Origin: an uncultured Prevotellaceae bacterium
GTDB taxonomy: Bacteria > Bacteroidota > Bacteroidia > Bacteroidales > Bacteroidaceae
Direction: 5' to 3'
Assembly: GCA_947166345.1 (NCBI GenBank)
Contig: CAMVDU010000013.1
Coordinates: forward strand, 1-60,875
DNA length: 60,875 nt
A model generated the notes under the pieces. The model saw nothing but the letters and a program-made list of their open reading frames with translations, was not told the origin of the DNA and did not search any database. Every line of letters starts with the position of its first letter. The first letter of the stretch is position 1. Positions 24,214 through 33,037 of the stretch are shown piece after piece. The position numbers were made by a program, and so were the translations under genes.

Positions 24214-27200
24214 TCAACGGCCAACTTGCTTCTTGCCTTGTCGGATGTAGATGCCAGTAGCAGGTTTTCCTTTCACCTCACGTCCTTGGAGGTCGTAGAT
24301 GTTAACAGCCCCATTATTTTCACTATTTTTCCCTATGATTCCTGTTGATTCGCCATCGCCGGGAAACCCAGTTGCTTCCTCGACCAGAAGCTCGCCTCCC
24401 TCGATTGAAACTTTCAACACCTTCGTTGTCAATGTCACCTCCTTCATCAGATGATGGTCGTCATCGTTAGCCACTACCCAAAGTTTGTTTACACCCTTTA
24501 CCAGATTCAGAAGATAGATGACATTGGGATTATCCTTCTCTTGGATGGCTTCCAGGCCAGAGCCACTGATGAAGAACTTCAGGGTGTTCACCACAGAGTG
24601 GTTCATCTCGGCAATGAAAGAGGCATCAGAGCCATTGTTGTTGATGGTGGTGCGTACATCGAAGACGGGCTTGCCCAAACGGTTGTAAACACCCTTCAAG
24701 GTGCAGTCCTGTTCGCCGGCAAAATTAGACAGCAACATATAATAAGTGCAGTCCGGTCCGTCCTGACCGTTACCATCAGGCACGATAACACCATTCCAAC
24801 CTGTTGGCAGAGTATAGGTCAGCTGCTGCATGTCCTGGAAGAAGGCATTGGTCTTCTCAGCCGTCATCTTGCTGTAATAGGCCACAGCACGACGGTCCAC
24901 CACGTCACCCTGTTTCACCTGTCGGCTCGTCTTGTCGTAGGAGCCATAGAGTTTGGCGGTCATAATGGAGTTGTTGTTGGCCTTCTCGCCAAAGGCAAAG
25001 CCCTTGCCGCTGGCATTGACGATACTCAGGGCATTATCGACGTTGATCCATGGTCCGGGCAGGGTGGTGAAGGAGCTGCCGTCAAGCTGTTTGTGGGTGT
25101 AGCACTGGCAGTCGAAGTCGGCTGAGTAGTCAGCATAATAGAGCGTGCGACTGGTCTTTGTCAGCTCATCCACGCTGATAGCCATCAGTGCGCCCTTCTC
25201 GGCTGTGATGGTGGCATCGGCTTTCGCACGTACATAATCTATATAGATAACAGCATTGCCTGGTGTTGAGTAGATGGCGAAGCGGTTGTTAAGTGTGGCA
25301 TCGTTGGTGTTCAGTTCACCGTTCATCACGTAGCTGTTGCCACGTAGGTCGTAGATGCCGCTGACCACCGGTGTGGCATTGGTACTCTTGCCCTGTACCT
25401 CGTACCAACCGAGGAAGTTACCTGTGTTGTTGGCACGGAAGGGCACGATGATCTTGTTCTTGTCTATCGAGTTGGCAGCAATATAGCCCGTATAGCTCTG
25501 CAGGCCCTTGCTCCAAGAGAAGCAGGTGAAACGAGAGTCGGTGGCGGCACGTACGATGTTTTGCGAAGGGAAAACCTTCGCACACTCGTATTCACGGTTG
25601 AAATCGTCCCAGGTGGTGGGAGTCATCTCTGCTGTCGAGAGTACTTCGTGCATCAGCCACGTCATCATCACGCGATGGGCCTCTACACCCATGCGACGAG
25701 CACCCACATCGGCACGCAACAGCCACGATCCATCCTGTGTGGTGGTCTGACGGGCCTTAATCATCTTGTAGGCCAAGTTCTCCAATAGCAAGGCATGCGG
25801 GTCTCTAAGGAAGCAGGCGTTGGTGCTGTAGGAGGTAATCTGATCGTAGAGGAACAGGCTCCAGTCGTTACCGTTAGGCATAGCCAGTTCACCGTCGGCC
25901 AATGCCAGCCAGTAGAGCACCTCCTGCATCACCTTGTCGTTGTTGTGCATCAAGGCATTGGTTTTCCATTTCTCTTCGCCATAGAGTCCCTGTTGGAACA
26001 GCTTCAGGGCCAGAGCTGCCTCGCCCAGCTCCTGAATCACCACATTCTGATAGCTGGTATGGAAGTAGTTGTGGTTCTGAAGGGTATAGTCATCATAGAG
26101 GTTCTTGCCCCTGTAGAGATTCTTCACCGTTTTCTGGTCGTAGTCGGGATCGATAATGGTATTGTCTGTTGCGTCATCCTTCTGCGAATAGCTGTTGATG
26201 GCGAACTCACGCAGACGGGCAAACCACTGTGGTGCCAGCTCATCATTGGGGAAGAGTCCAAGCGTGGCTGCCAACACGTCGGCCTCCCATCCGTTCTCCT
26301 CGGCCTTGGTGTCGCCGTTATAGCCCGTAGGGATAGAGCGATAAAGCTCATAGTTGCACTCTGCCTTCAGCAGCTGGTAGATATAGTTCTTCTGCGCATC
26401 GCTGAGCTTGTCCCACTGGAAAAAGGCCGAATAAGCCACCGACATGGCCCACAGCGAGCTCTCCCACACGGCATCACTGGTTGAAGTAGAACCCCAGTAG
26501 TTACCGCCCGAGCAGACTTTCAGTTTGTTGGCCTTGTGGGTGCTATAAGCAAAGACAAGACTCTTCATGGCCATAGTCTCTAAGTCATCCCATGTCACCC
26601 CCTGCGGCAGTGTCACCTTGCCCTTGCCGTATTTCACGAGGAACGCACAGATCATCGACAGGTCGGCATTGGGACGAACACCGCGCTCATCATTAGCCAT
26701 TGTGTTCTCGCCCTTGAAGCAACCGCAGACCTCGTCAATGGAGTTGGGCCACTGACAGTCCTGGAAGTCGTTCTTCAGGTAGGTGGCAAAGTTGGCCAGC
26801 ATCTGCAGCAGGTCGGACTTCATCTGGGTCTCGCCAACAAAATCGGCGAGCACCGCGCCTTCGGTGGGACTGTCCACATCGGTCTCGGTGGGGTCTTGAG
26901 GTGCCACATAGTCGTCAGACAGTCGATAGAGGCGCACGTTGTCGAACATGATGCACGAACCACCCGACTGCCAGGTCATATTGAAGCCGATGTCCACACT
27001 CCGTTGGGTAGCCAACTCAAAATAGACCGTTGCAGTCGTCCAGGGCAAGGAGGTGAAGAAGCCTTGGCTCCCCTGTGTAAACGACAGCGTACTCGTGGCT
27101 GTACCAGCGTAGATGTCAACAGCAGAGGTGGCTTGGTTGGCATAGCCCGAACGGACATCCACCTCCAACTGGTATTTGCCGGCAGGCAGGGCTTTGGTGG

Positions 27201-27555
27201 TTTGCATCACCGACGAGGCACCTGTAGCCCATCCCACACGTAGGTAGTAGGCCTGCGAACCGTCGCTTAGCGTGGTCACCTTTCCGAAATTATTATCGGT
27301 GTAGCAGTCGGCAGTCACTATCAGACTGACTGTTTCCACGCTATTACTCACCGTCCATCCTTGCGGAGCATTTACCTTATAGCCACGCAAGCCGTCGGCA
27401 CTGTTTGTCACTTTTTCCAGCTGTGCAATGTTGTCAGCTTCAAACGACGCATTCACCACATACGCAGCCGTCACGTCTTCTTTTTCCTGGGCGATGGCTC
27501 CTCCAGCTAAGAGACAAGACACACATATCAAAAACAATCTCCTCATATTTCTCAT
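24214..27555 (-). CDS. Very large secreted protein, helical-toroid-like core, sorting tail
   Basis: About 1,113 residues from the ATG at 27555; a longer GTG start at 27582 lies in a repeat and is doubtful. Signal peptide MRNMRRLFLICVSCLLAGGAIAQ. A CBM-like jelly-roll at about 25-210 ends SCIMFDNVRLYRL. A long alpha-helical region follows at about 230-650 (WESSLWAMSVAYSAF, LGEAALALKLFQQ, GARRMGVEAHRVMM), then a beta-sandwich region, and a tail IYDLQGREV-ATGIYIRQGKK. Helical toroid plus beta-sandwich is the layout of several polysaccharide lyases and hydrolases. I cannot assign a family or catalytic residues. It lies downstream of rsmI on the same strand. Confidence 0.7.
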   Translation of the reverse strand: MRNMRRLFLICVSCLLAGGAIAQEKEDVTAAYVVNASFEADNIAQLEKVTNSADGLRGYKVNAPQGWTVSNSVETVSLIVTADCYTDNNFGKVTTLSDGSQAYYLRVGWATGASSVMQTTKALPAGKYQLEVDVRSGYANQATSAVDIYAGTATSTLSFTQGSQGFFTSLPWTTATVYFELATQRSVDIGFNMTWQSGGSCIMFDNVRLYRLSDDYVAPQDPTETDVDSPTEGAVLADFVGETQMKSDLLQMLANFATYLKNDFQDCQWPNSIDEVCGCFKGENTMANDERGVRPNADLSMICAFLVKYGKGKVTLPQGVTWDDLETMAMKSLVFAYSTHKANKLKVCSGGNYWGSTSTSDAVWESSLWAMSVAYSAFFQWDKLSDAQKNYIYQLLKAECNYELYRSIPTGYNGDTKAEENGWEADVLAATLGLFPNDELAPQWFARLREFAINSYSQKDDATDNTIIDPDYDQKTVKNLYRGKNLYDDYTLQNHNYFHTSYQNVVIQELGEAALALKLFQQGLYGEEKWKTNALMHNNDKVMQEVLYWLALADGELAMPNGNDWSLFLYDQITSYSTNACFLRDPHALLLENLAYKMIKARQTTTQDGSWLLRADVGARRMGVEAHRVMMTWLMHEVLSTAEMTPTTWDDFNREYECAKVFPSQNIVRAATDSRFTCFSWSKGLQSYTGYIAANSIDKNKIIVPFRANNTGNFLGWYEVQGKSTNATPVVSGIYDLRGNSYVMNGELNTNDATLNNRFAIYSTPGNAVIYIDYVRAKADATITAEKGALMAISVDELTKTSRTLYYADYSADFDCQCYTHKQLDGSSFTTLPGPWINVDNALSIVNASGKGFAFGEKANNNSIMTAKLYGSYDKTSRQVKQGDVVDRRAVAYYSKMTAEKTNAFFQDMQQLTYTLPTGWNGVIVPDGNGQDGPDCTYYMLLSNFAGEQDCTLKGVYNRLGKPVFDVRTTINNNGSDASFIAEMNHSVVNTLKFFISGSGLEAIQEKDNPNVIYLLNLVKGVNKLWVVANDDDHHLMKEVTLTTKVLKVSIEGGELLVEEATGFPGDGESTGIIGKNSENNGAVNIYDLQGREVKGKPATGIYIRQGKKQVGR

Positions 27556-27625
27556 TGCGGTAGCAAATTTTTCACTTCTCACTATTCACTCTTCACTTTT
27601 CACTCTTCACTTTTCCCTTTTCCTG
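27556..27625 (+). repeat. GCGGTAGCAAATTTTTCAC plus heptamer array
   Basis: GCGGTAGCAAATTTTTCAC followed by several TTNTTCAC heptamers. It lies between the ATG of the large secreted gene and rsmI, and supplies the rsmI stop codon. Confidence 0.8.
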
Positions 27626-28283
27626 CTAATACGATGACAATCTCACCCCGGGGCTCTGTCTGTTGGAAATGGGTAATCACCTCTTCCAATGACCCGCGCA
27701 CGCTCTCTTCGTGGATCTTCGAGATTTCACGGCAGACACTCACCTGACGGTCAGGGCCGAAGTGCTCAGCAAACTGCTGAAGGGTCTTCACCAGTCGGTA
27801 GGGCGACTCATAAAAGATCATCGTGCGCTCCTCGTCGTGCAAAGACTCCAGTTTCGTCTGACGTCCTTTCTTCTGTGGCAGAAAACCCTCGAAGGCAAAG
27901 CGGTCGCAGGGCAATCCGCTGGCAACCAATGCAGGTACAAAGGCTGTGGCACCAGGCAGACACTGTACCTCGATGCCGGCACGTACAGCCTCGCGCACCA
28001 AGAAGAACCCTGGGTCGCTGATGCCAGGTGTCCCTGCGTCGCTGATGAGGGCGATGGTCTGACCGCCCAACAACCGTTCCACGATATGGGCACTGGTGCC
28101 GTGCTCGTTGAACTTATGGTGCGACATCAACTGGTTCTTGATGTCAAAATGCTTCAGCAGGATGCCCGACGTGCGGGTATCCTCGGCCAGAATCAGATCT
28201 GCTTCCTTCAGCACACGGATGGCACGCAGCGTCATGTCCTCCATGTTTCCCACTGGTGTGGGCACAATATATAATATTCCCAT
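27600..28283 (-). CDS. rsmI: 16S rRNA 2'-O-ribose methyltransferase (C1402)
   Basis: 227-residue SAM-dependent tetrapyrrole-methylase-fold enzyme that methylates C1402 in the 16S decoding site. Family signatures: LYIVPTPVGNMEDMTLRAI, AEDTRTSG, ISDAGTPGISDPG, LPGATAFVPAL and FYESPYRL. The final residues (GKGKSEE and stop) are encoded by the heptamer array, so the native C-terminus has been rewritten by the repeat. The ATG is only 7 nt after a TACCTTTG box, which predicts a leaderless mRNA. Confidence 0.96.
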   Translation of the reverse strand: MGILYIVPTPVGNMEDMTLRAIRVLKEADLILAEDTRTSGILLKHFDIKNQLMSHHKFNEHGTSAHIVERLLGGQTIALISDAGTPGISDPGFFLVREAVRAGIEVQCLPGATAFVPALVASGLPCDRFAFEGFLPQKKGRQTKLESLHDEERTMIFYESPYRLVKTLQQFAEHFGPDRQVSVCREISKIHEESVRGSLEEVITHFQQTEPRGEIVIVLAGKGKSEE

Positions 28284-28290
28284 TTCGCCA

Positions 28291-28298
28291 CAAAGGTA
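28291..28298 (-). promoter_or_regulatory. -7 box of rsmI, leaderless arrangement
   Basis: TACCTTTG on the minus strand, then TGGCGAA, then the rsmI ATG. Confidence 0.75.
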
Positions 28299-28341
28299 CG
28301 AAAAAGATTATAAATAAGGTACTTTGCACACAAATTTTTTA

Positions 28342-28386
28342 TGGCGGCAGCAAATTTTTCACTTTTCACTTTTCACTTTTCACTTT
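28342..28386 (+). repeat. GCGGCAGCAAATTTTTCAC plus TTTTCAC array
   Basis: Cleanest copy: GGCGGCAGCAAATTTTTCAC followed by three to four exact TTTTCAC heptamers, between divergent rsmI and tdk. Confidence 0.85.
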
Positions 28387-28443
28387 ATTTCGTACCTTTG
28401 ACTATCGTCGAAAGTACTCACGTTCGAAAAAACTCAAATTTTA

Positions 28444-28475
28444 TTTGGTTTTTTGCTCACTTAATCGTACCTTTG
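28444..28475 (+). promoter_or_regulatory. Promoter of tdk, leaderless arrangement
   Basis: TTTG at 28444, a 20-nt spacer, then TACCTTTG at 28468-28475, then CAGGCAA and the ATG. A second TACCTTTG at 28393-28400 may be an upstream or relic promoter. Confidence 0.75.
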
Positions 28476-28482
28476 CAGGCAA

Positions 28483-29082
28483 ATGACTAATAATCTGACA
28501 GGTGAGGTACATCGCCCTGGTAGAATCGAGGTGGTGTGTGGCTCGATGTTTTCGGGCAAGACAGAGGAACTGATACGGCGCATGCGTCGTGCGCAGTTCG
28601 CCAAACAGCGGGTAGAGATCTTCAAACCCGCCATCGATGTGCGTTATTCCGAGGAGGACGTGGTGAGCCACGACCAGAAGCATATCCAGTCGACGCCTAT
28701 CGACTCGTCGGCTTCTATCCTTCTTCTGGCCAACGACATCGACGTAGTAGGCATCGACGAGGCCCAGTTCTTTGACATGGGACTGGTCGATGTGTGTAAC
28801 GAACTGGCCTACCGTGGCGTGCGTGTCATCATCGCCGGTCTCGATATGGACTTCAAAGGAGTGCCCTTCGGACCGATGCCTGCCTTGTGTGCCATTGCCG
28901 ACGATGTGACCAAGGTACATGCCATCTGTGTGCGCTGCGGTGCCCTGGCCTATGTCAGCCACCGTAAGGTGGACAACGACCGTCGTGTGCTGCTGGGCGA
29001 GACACAGGAGTACGAGCCCCTGTGTCGTGACTGCTATCAGAAAGCGCTGAAGAACACAGAGGCCCCAGAAGCCGCCCTATAG
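28483..29082 (+). CDS. tdk: Thymidine kinase, type II
   Basis: 199 residues. Phosphorylates thymidine in the salvage pathway. Walker A GSMFSGKT at 20-27, the DEAQF base-recognition strand at 92-96, the lasso segment [14 protein letters not shown], and a structural zinc site from Cys149, Cys152, Cys181 and Cys184. No later in-frame Met precedes the P-loop, so the 28483 ATG is secure and the mRNA should have almost no 5' leader. The stop codon lies in a CCTATAAG array. First gene of a run of genes on this strand. Confidence 0.96.
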   Translation: MTNNLTGEVHRPGRIEVVCGSMFSGKTEELIRRMRRAQFAKQRVEIFKPAIDVRYSEEDVVSHDQKHIQSTPIDSSASILLLANDIDVVGIDEAQFFDMGLVDVCNELAYRGVRVIIAGLDMDFKGVPFGPMPALCAIADDVTKVHAICVRCGALAYVSHRKVDNDRRVLLGETQEYEPLCRDCYQKALKNTEAPEAAL

Positions 29083-29132
29083 GTCCTATAAGTCCTATAA
29101 GCCCTATGAGTCCTATAAGCCCCATAACCCCC
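29076..29132 (+). repeat. CCTATAAGT/C tandem array (period 9)
   Basis: Five degenerate copies of GTCCTATAA/GCCCTATGA between tdk and the next gene. The tdk TAG stop is part of the first unit. Confidence 0.8.
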
Positions 29133-29139
29133 AATACAA

Positions 29140-30246
29140 ATGCTTACTTACAATAAAACCATTACCTTCGATACGTTTGTCCGCTGGCTGGGCTATGCAT
29201 TGCTGGTGGCAGGTCTCTTTTTGTTGCTGAACCGCCTGAGCAATGTGTTGCTGCCCTTTGCCGTAGGATGGCTGTTGGCCTATATGCTCTATCCCGTTGT
29301 CAAGTTCGTGCAATACAAGATGCATGTAGGCAGTCGTGTGCTGAGCATCATCATCACCTTCGTTGGCGTACTGGCAATCATTGGGGGCGTGTTGTGGCTC
29401 ATCATCCCGCCGATGGTTGAGCAGTTCCAGAAGTTGGGCGGTCTGGTGACAACCTATATCGAACAGCAGGCCCACATCGGCAGCATTCCTGATGCCATCC
29501 GTCATTGGACCGACAACCATCGTGACGACCTGAACAACTACTTCCAAAGCAGCGAGTTCAGTGAGAACCTGAAGGATATTATCCCCAAGATGTTCATGGT
29601 GCTGGATAGGACGGCGAATGTTCTTTTCAGTATCGTGGCGTCGTTGATAGCCCTGCTCTATATGTTCTTCATCCTGAAGGATTATGAGTACCTGACTGAA
29701 GCCTGGATCAAGATCTTCCCCAAGAAGAGCCGTCCCTTCTGGCGCGAGCTGGCATCCGATGCCGAGCGTGAGTTGAACAACTACATCCGCGGACAGGGTA
29801 TGGTAGCCTTCATCATGGGTGTTCTCTTCTGTATCGGCTTCACCATCATCGACTTCCCCATGGCCATTGGTCTGGGCATCTTGATAGGTATCATGGACAT
29901 GGTGCCCTACCTGCACACGCTGGCGCTGGTGCCCACCGTGTTCCTGTCGCTGCTGAAGGCAGCCGATACGGGTCAGAACTTCTGGGTCATTCTGGCTTCA
30001 GCAGTTGCTGTGTTCTGTATCGTTCAAGTTATCATCGACATGATTGTCACGCCCAAGATCTTAGGAAAGGCCATGCGACTGAATCCTGCCATCCTGTTGC
30101 TGTCGCTGTCGGTATGGGGTGTACTCTTCGGCTTCGTCGGACTGATCATCGCCCTGCCGTTGACCACGCTGCTGATGGCTTACTACCAGCGTTACGTCAC
30201 TCGCGAGGATGAACCCGAGGAAGAGGTGGTAAGCGAAACGACATAA
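29140..30246 (+). CDS. AI-2E/PerM-family membrane transporter
   Basis: 368 residues with the YdiK/PerM/TqsA pattern. Two N-terminal membrane segments (about 15-60), a third at about 65-95, an amphipathic soluble region (about 100-165), then a cluster of five membrane helices from about 165 to 355. Motifs: PFAVGWLLAYMLYPVVKF, FIMGVLFCIGF, LGILIGIMDMVPY, TPKILGKAMRLNPAILLLSL and GFVGLIIALPL. Family members export small molecules or act as Na+/H+ antiporters. The substrate is not predictable. Confidence 0.9.
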   Translation: MLTYNKTITFDTFVRWLGYALLVAGLFLLLNRLSNVLLPFAVGWLLAYMLYPVVKFVQYKMHVGSRVLSIIITFVGVLAIIGGVLWLIIPPMVEQFQKLGGLVTTYIEQQAHIGSIPDAIRHWTDNHRDDLNNYFQSSEFSENLKDIIPKMFMVLDRTANVLFSIVASLIALLYMFFILKDYEYLTEAWIKIFPKKSRPFWRELASDAERELNNYIRGQGMVAFIMGVLFCIGFTIIDFPMAIGLGILIGIMDMVPYLHTLALVPTVFLSLLKAADTGQNFWVILASAVAVFCIVQVIIDMIVTPKILGKAMRLNPAILLLSLSVWGVLFGFVGLIIALPLTTLLMAYYQRYVTREDEPEEEVVSETT

Positions 30247-30279
30247 CATCATATTGCAATAACAATCATTTCTATCATC

Positions 30280-31398
30280 ATGAAGAAAACGAATCTTTTC
30301 CTGATGTTGTCGATGCTCTTTGCAGCATTGATATTGACATCCTGCAGTAAGAAAGTGCCCGACTACGCTAAGCTGATACCTGCCGATGCCGATGTGGTGG
30401 TACGTGTTGATGTGCGTCAGCTGGCTGCCAAGTGTGGCTTCGGCAAGGACGATAAGATGAGCGGCAAACTGGAGAAGACCCTCACGCAGGGACTGAGCGA
30501 GAAGGCTCAGAAGAAGGTGGCTGCCGTCATGAAGAGTCCTGCCCAGCTGGGTCTCGACCTGCGCGACCCCGTCCTTCTCTATTTCTGCCGTGAGCGTGGC
30601 GAGTTCGGTATGGCAGGCACGGTCTATAAGGCCGACCGTTTTGCCGACTTCCTCAACGTCATGGGCGAGGAGACAGGAAGCGGTAAGGTGAGCAAGACGG
30701 ACGATCTGAACTATATCACGCTGTCTGACGTGCTGTTCGTGTTCAACGACGACTGGTTCTTTGTCACCAATCAGAGCGAAGACCAGACACCGCAGGCACA
30801 GGCCAAGGCCATCGCCAAGCGCTATGCCTCGGAGAAGAACCCGTGGGCCGAGAACGAGGCCTTCAGGCGGGTGTGCAAGAAGGGTGGCGTCATGCAGGCC
30901 TACGTCAATGGCAATAAGCTCTATCAGACCGTCTATGAGCTCTTTGGCGAATATACGTGCTATTATGTGGATGAGAGTGGTGAGGCCCCTGCCGACGAGG
31001 TTACTACCGTGTTCGACAAGCTGAATGACAGTCAGGGCATCGACGTCAGGAACATGGACGGCGTCCTCGACATCTCGATGGAGCGTGCCGAGCTGAAGCT
31101 CTCGCTCGAGGCCGTTCCGTGTAATGATCAGGGCCGCTGTCAGGTGGCAAAGATCGACCATCTGCTGGGTGGCAAGAAGCATGGCTTGTATATGCGTATG
31201 GGCATCGACCTCCTGGCAGCCTCTCTCGTTGACGACCCCGACGACTATGTACTTGGCTTCCTCCGTCAGTGGATTCACTATGTGGAGCTGAAGTATGAGG
31301 GCGATGCCCGCATGACCTACCGTCTGGTGACGCGCGATATCACCAAGACACCGATGGAATCGTTCATTTCTTTATGCAAGAAAGAATTAGGTTTATAA
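30280..31398 (+). CDS. DUF4836-like lipoprotein
   Basis: 372 residues with lipoprotein signal ending ILTSC (Cys22). The start of the mature protein (PDYAKLIPADADVVVRVDVRQLAAKCG) is shared with the next gene (CLKLIPEDAALVMRFDLKAVGEA). Mixed alpha/beta with DDWFFVTN in the middle, also matched by DDWFYVGA in the neighbour. These features fit the Bacteroidota DUF4836 group of periplasmic or surface lipoproteins of unknown role. Tandem paralogue of the next gene. Confidence 0.8.
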   Translation: MKKTNLFLMLSMLFAALILTSCSKKVPDYAKLIPADADVVVRVDVRQLAAKCGFGKDDKMSGKLEKTLTQGLSEKAQKKVAAVMKSPAQLGLDLRDPVLLYFCRERGEFGMAGTVYKADRFADFLNVMGEETGSGKVSKTDDLNYITLSDVLFVFNDDWFFVTNQSEDQTPQAQAKAIAKRYASEKNPWAENEAFRRVCKKGGVMQAYVNGNKLYQTVYELFGEYTCYYVDESGEAPADEVTTVFDKLNDSQGIDVRNMDGVLDISMERAELKLSLEAVPCNDQGRCQVAKIDHLLGGKKHGLYMRMGIDLLAASLVDDPDDYVLGFLRQWIHYVELKYEGDARMTYRLVTRDITKTPMESFISLCKKELGL

Positions 31399-31432
31399 AA
31401 ACGACAAATCATTTTTATTATAACAAACAACT

Positions 31433-33037
31433 ATGAAACGAATTTTTTATTCTTTTGCAACCCTGCTGGCAGTTGTGCTGCTGGCATCGTGCAGCAGTGA
31501 GAAAGACGGTACGGCATGTCTGAAACTCATTCCCGAGGATGCCGCACTGGTGATGCGCTTCGACCTGAAGGCCGTTGGCGAAGCTACTAACTATGCAAAC
31601 GACAAGGCTACGAAGGACGAGCTGAAGAAGCTGGTCAGCGACATCCCTGGCGACAAGGACGTCAAGGAGAAGATCAAGGCCATTATCGAGAATCCCTCTG
31701 AGAGCGGTATCAGCACCGAGCACCCCGTCTATTTCTACCTTGCTCCCAACGTGAGCAATATGATTGGTCTGGTGGGTACCACTGGCGACAAGGACAAGTT
31801 CGTGGAACTCCTGCAGCTCATTGCCGATGAGAGCAACCTCGATGACGTGGAAGAGTACGAGGGCATCAGCTGTCTGGACCTGGGTGTCGCCGCCTTCTTG
31901 GTTGCCGACGACTGGTTCTACGTTGGTGCCGGATTCGAGAACCTGCAGAAGGGCAAAGTCGATCTGGAAGAGCGTGCCAAGGACCTGAAGGAGCTGGCAA
32001 GTGCCGACAAGGCTCCTATCATGGAGAAGCCCGACTTCAAGGCTATGACCGAGAAGAAGGGACAGTTCCAGATGCTCCTCTCTGGTCGTGGCATCGATGC
32101 TTTCTTCAACAAGGCTAAGAGCTTTGGTGCCAATAACGAGGTCAAGGAGGTGCAGGATGCCATGAAGAAGATTCTCCCTGGCAAGCTTTCTGACATCTCC
32201 CTCCTGGGTAATGCCAACTTCGAGAAGGGCGTTTCCACAGGTACGATGGAGGTGCTCACCTATTCGAACGAATGGAAGAACGCCATCAGCGAGTTTGATG
32301 GCATCTTGGGTAACATCACCCCCGAAGTGGCTAAGTACCTCTCTGCCGATGGTATCGCCGTCCTGGCCAACATCGATGGCGGCAAGCTGTTCGCACTCAT
32401 CGAGAAGGTGGCTGCTAAGTTTGGCAAGGATCTCAACGAGGACGAGGACTTTGTAGAGGTTCGCAACTTCGTGTCCACCATCAACGGCGACATGGGCTTG
32501 GGCATCTCGTCCATCGATAACGATTCGGGCGAGGGCGTCGCCTATATCAGCACGAAGGATGCCTCTATCCTCAGTCTGCTGACGCAGAATGCTGCCGACA
32601 ACGAGGACCTGAAGCAGAATGGCGAGAACGACTACACCGTCTACAACTACAACTACGACTACAACTACTATACAGGCGACCTCGAGAAGACCGACCTGCA
32701 GAGCATCATCAACTTCGGCTATCGCGACGGTCTCACCTATTTCGTCCTCAGCAAGAACGAGAACGCTGCTCCCTTCGCTACACCGGCAAAGCCTCTCTCT
32801 ACAGCCAAGATCAAGGGTAAGGGCTTCTACATGTATATGAACTACGAGCTCTTCACCAAGCTCACCAATGGCGACATGAACGACGAGATGCTGAAGGAGT
32901 TGTCCAAGGACTTCGACTTCGCTGAGGCCTACTACGAGGGCAATGGTAAGTTCGTCGGTCGTTCCGAGATGAAGGACAAGAACAAGTCGCTGTTGAGAGT
33001 CTATATGGACATGCTCAACAAGTTCCTTCCTAAATGA
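31433..33037 (+). CDS. DUF4836 family lipoprotein
   Basis: 534 residues. Lipobox LLASC (Cys20). Repeated alpha/beta units, conserved LSGRGIDAF, LGNANFEKGVSTGTMEV and LNKF at the end. A Tyr/Asn-rich stretch encoded by TACAAC-type repeats (about residues 402-415, YNYNYDYNYYTG) interrupts the fold and may be a repeat expansion. It overlaps the following permease gene by 4 nt (ATGA), which suggests translational coupling. The role is unknown; the pair with the FtsX-like protein suggests an envelope function (inference). Confidence 0.85.
   Translation: MKRIFYSFATLLAVVLLASCSSEKDGTACLKLIPEDAALVMRFDLKAVGEATNYANDKATKDELKKLVSDIPGDKDVKEKIKAIIENPSESGISTEHPVYFYLAPNVSNMIGLVGTTGDKDKFVELLQLIADESNLDDVEEYEGISCLDLGVAAFLVADDWFYVGAGFENLQKGKVDLEERAKDLKELASADKAPIMEKPDFKAMTEKKGQFQMLLSGRGIDAFFNKAKSFGANNEVKEVQDAMKKILPGKLSDISLLGNANFEKGVSTGTMEVLTYSNEWKNAISEFDGILGNITPEVAKYLSADGIAVLANIDGGKLFALIEKVAAKFGKDLNEDEDFVEVRNFVSTINGDMGLGISSIDNDSGEGVAYISTKDASILSLLTQNAADNEDLKQNGENDYTVYNYNYDYNYYTGDLEKTDLQSIINFGYRDGLTYFVLSKNENAAPFATPAKPLSTAKIKGKGFYMYMNYELFTKLTNGDMNDEMLKELSKDFDFAEAYYEGNGKFVGRSEMKDKNKSLLRVYMDMLNKFLPK

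Noticed and set aside
27556..28386. CRISPR array
   Set aside because: Units are 7 bp without unique spacers, and no cas genes are nearby.
30061..31278. A 405-codon minus-strand open frame opposite the first DUF4836-like lipoprotein
   Set aside because: It is the shadow of a real gene on the other strand; composition and domain content match nothing, and the plus-strand lipoprotein is clear.
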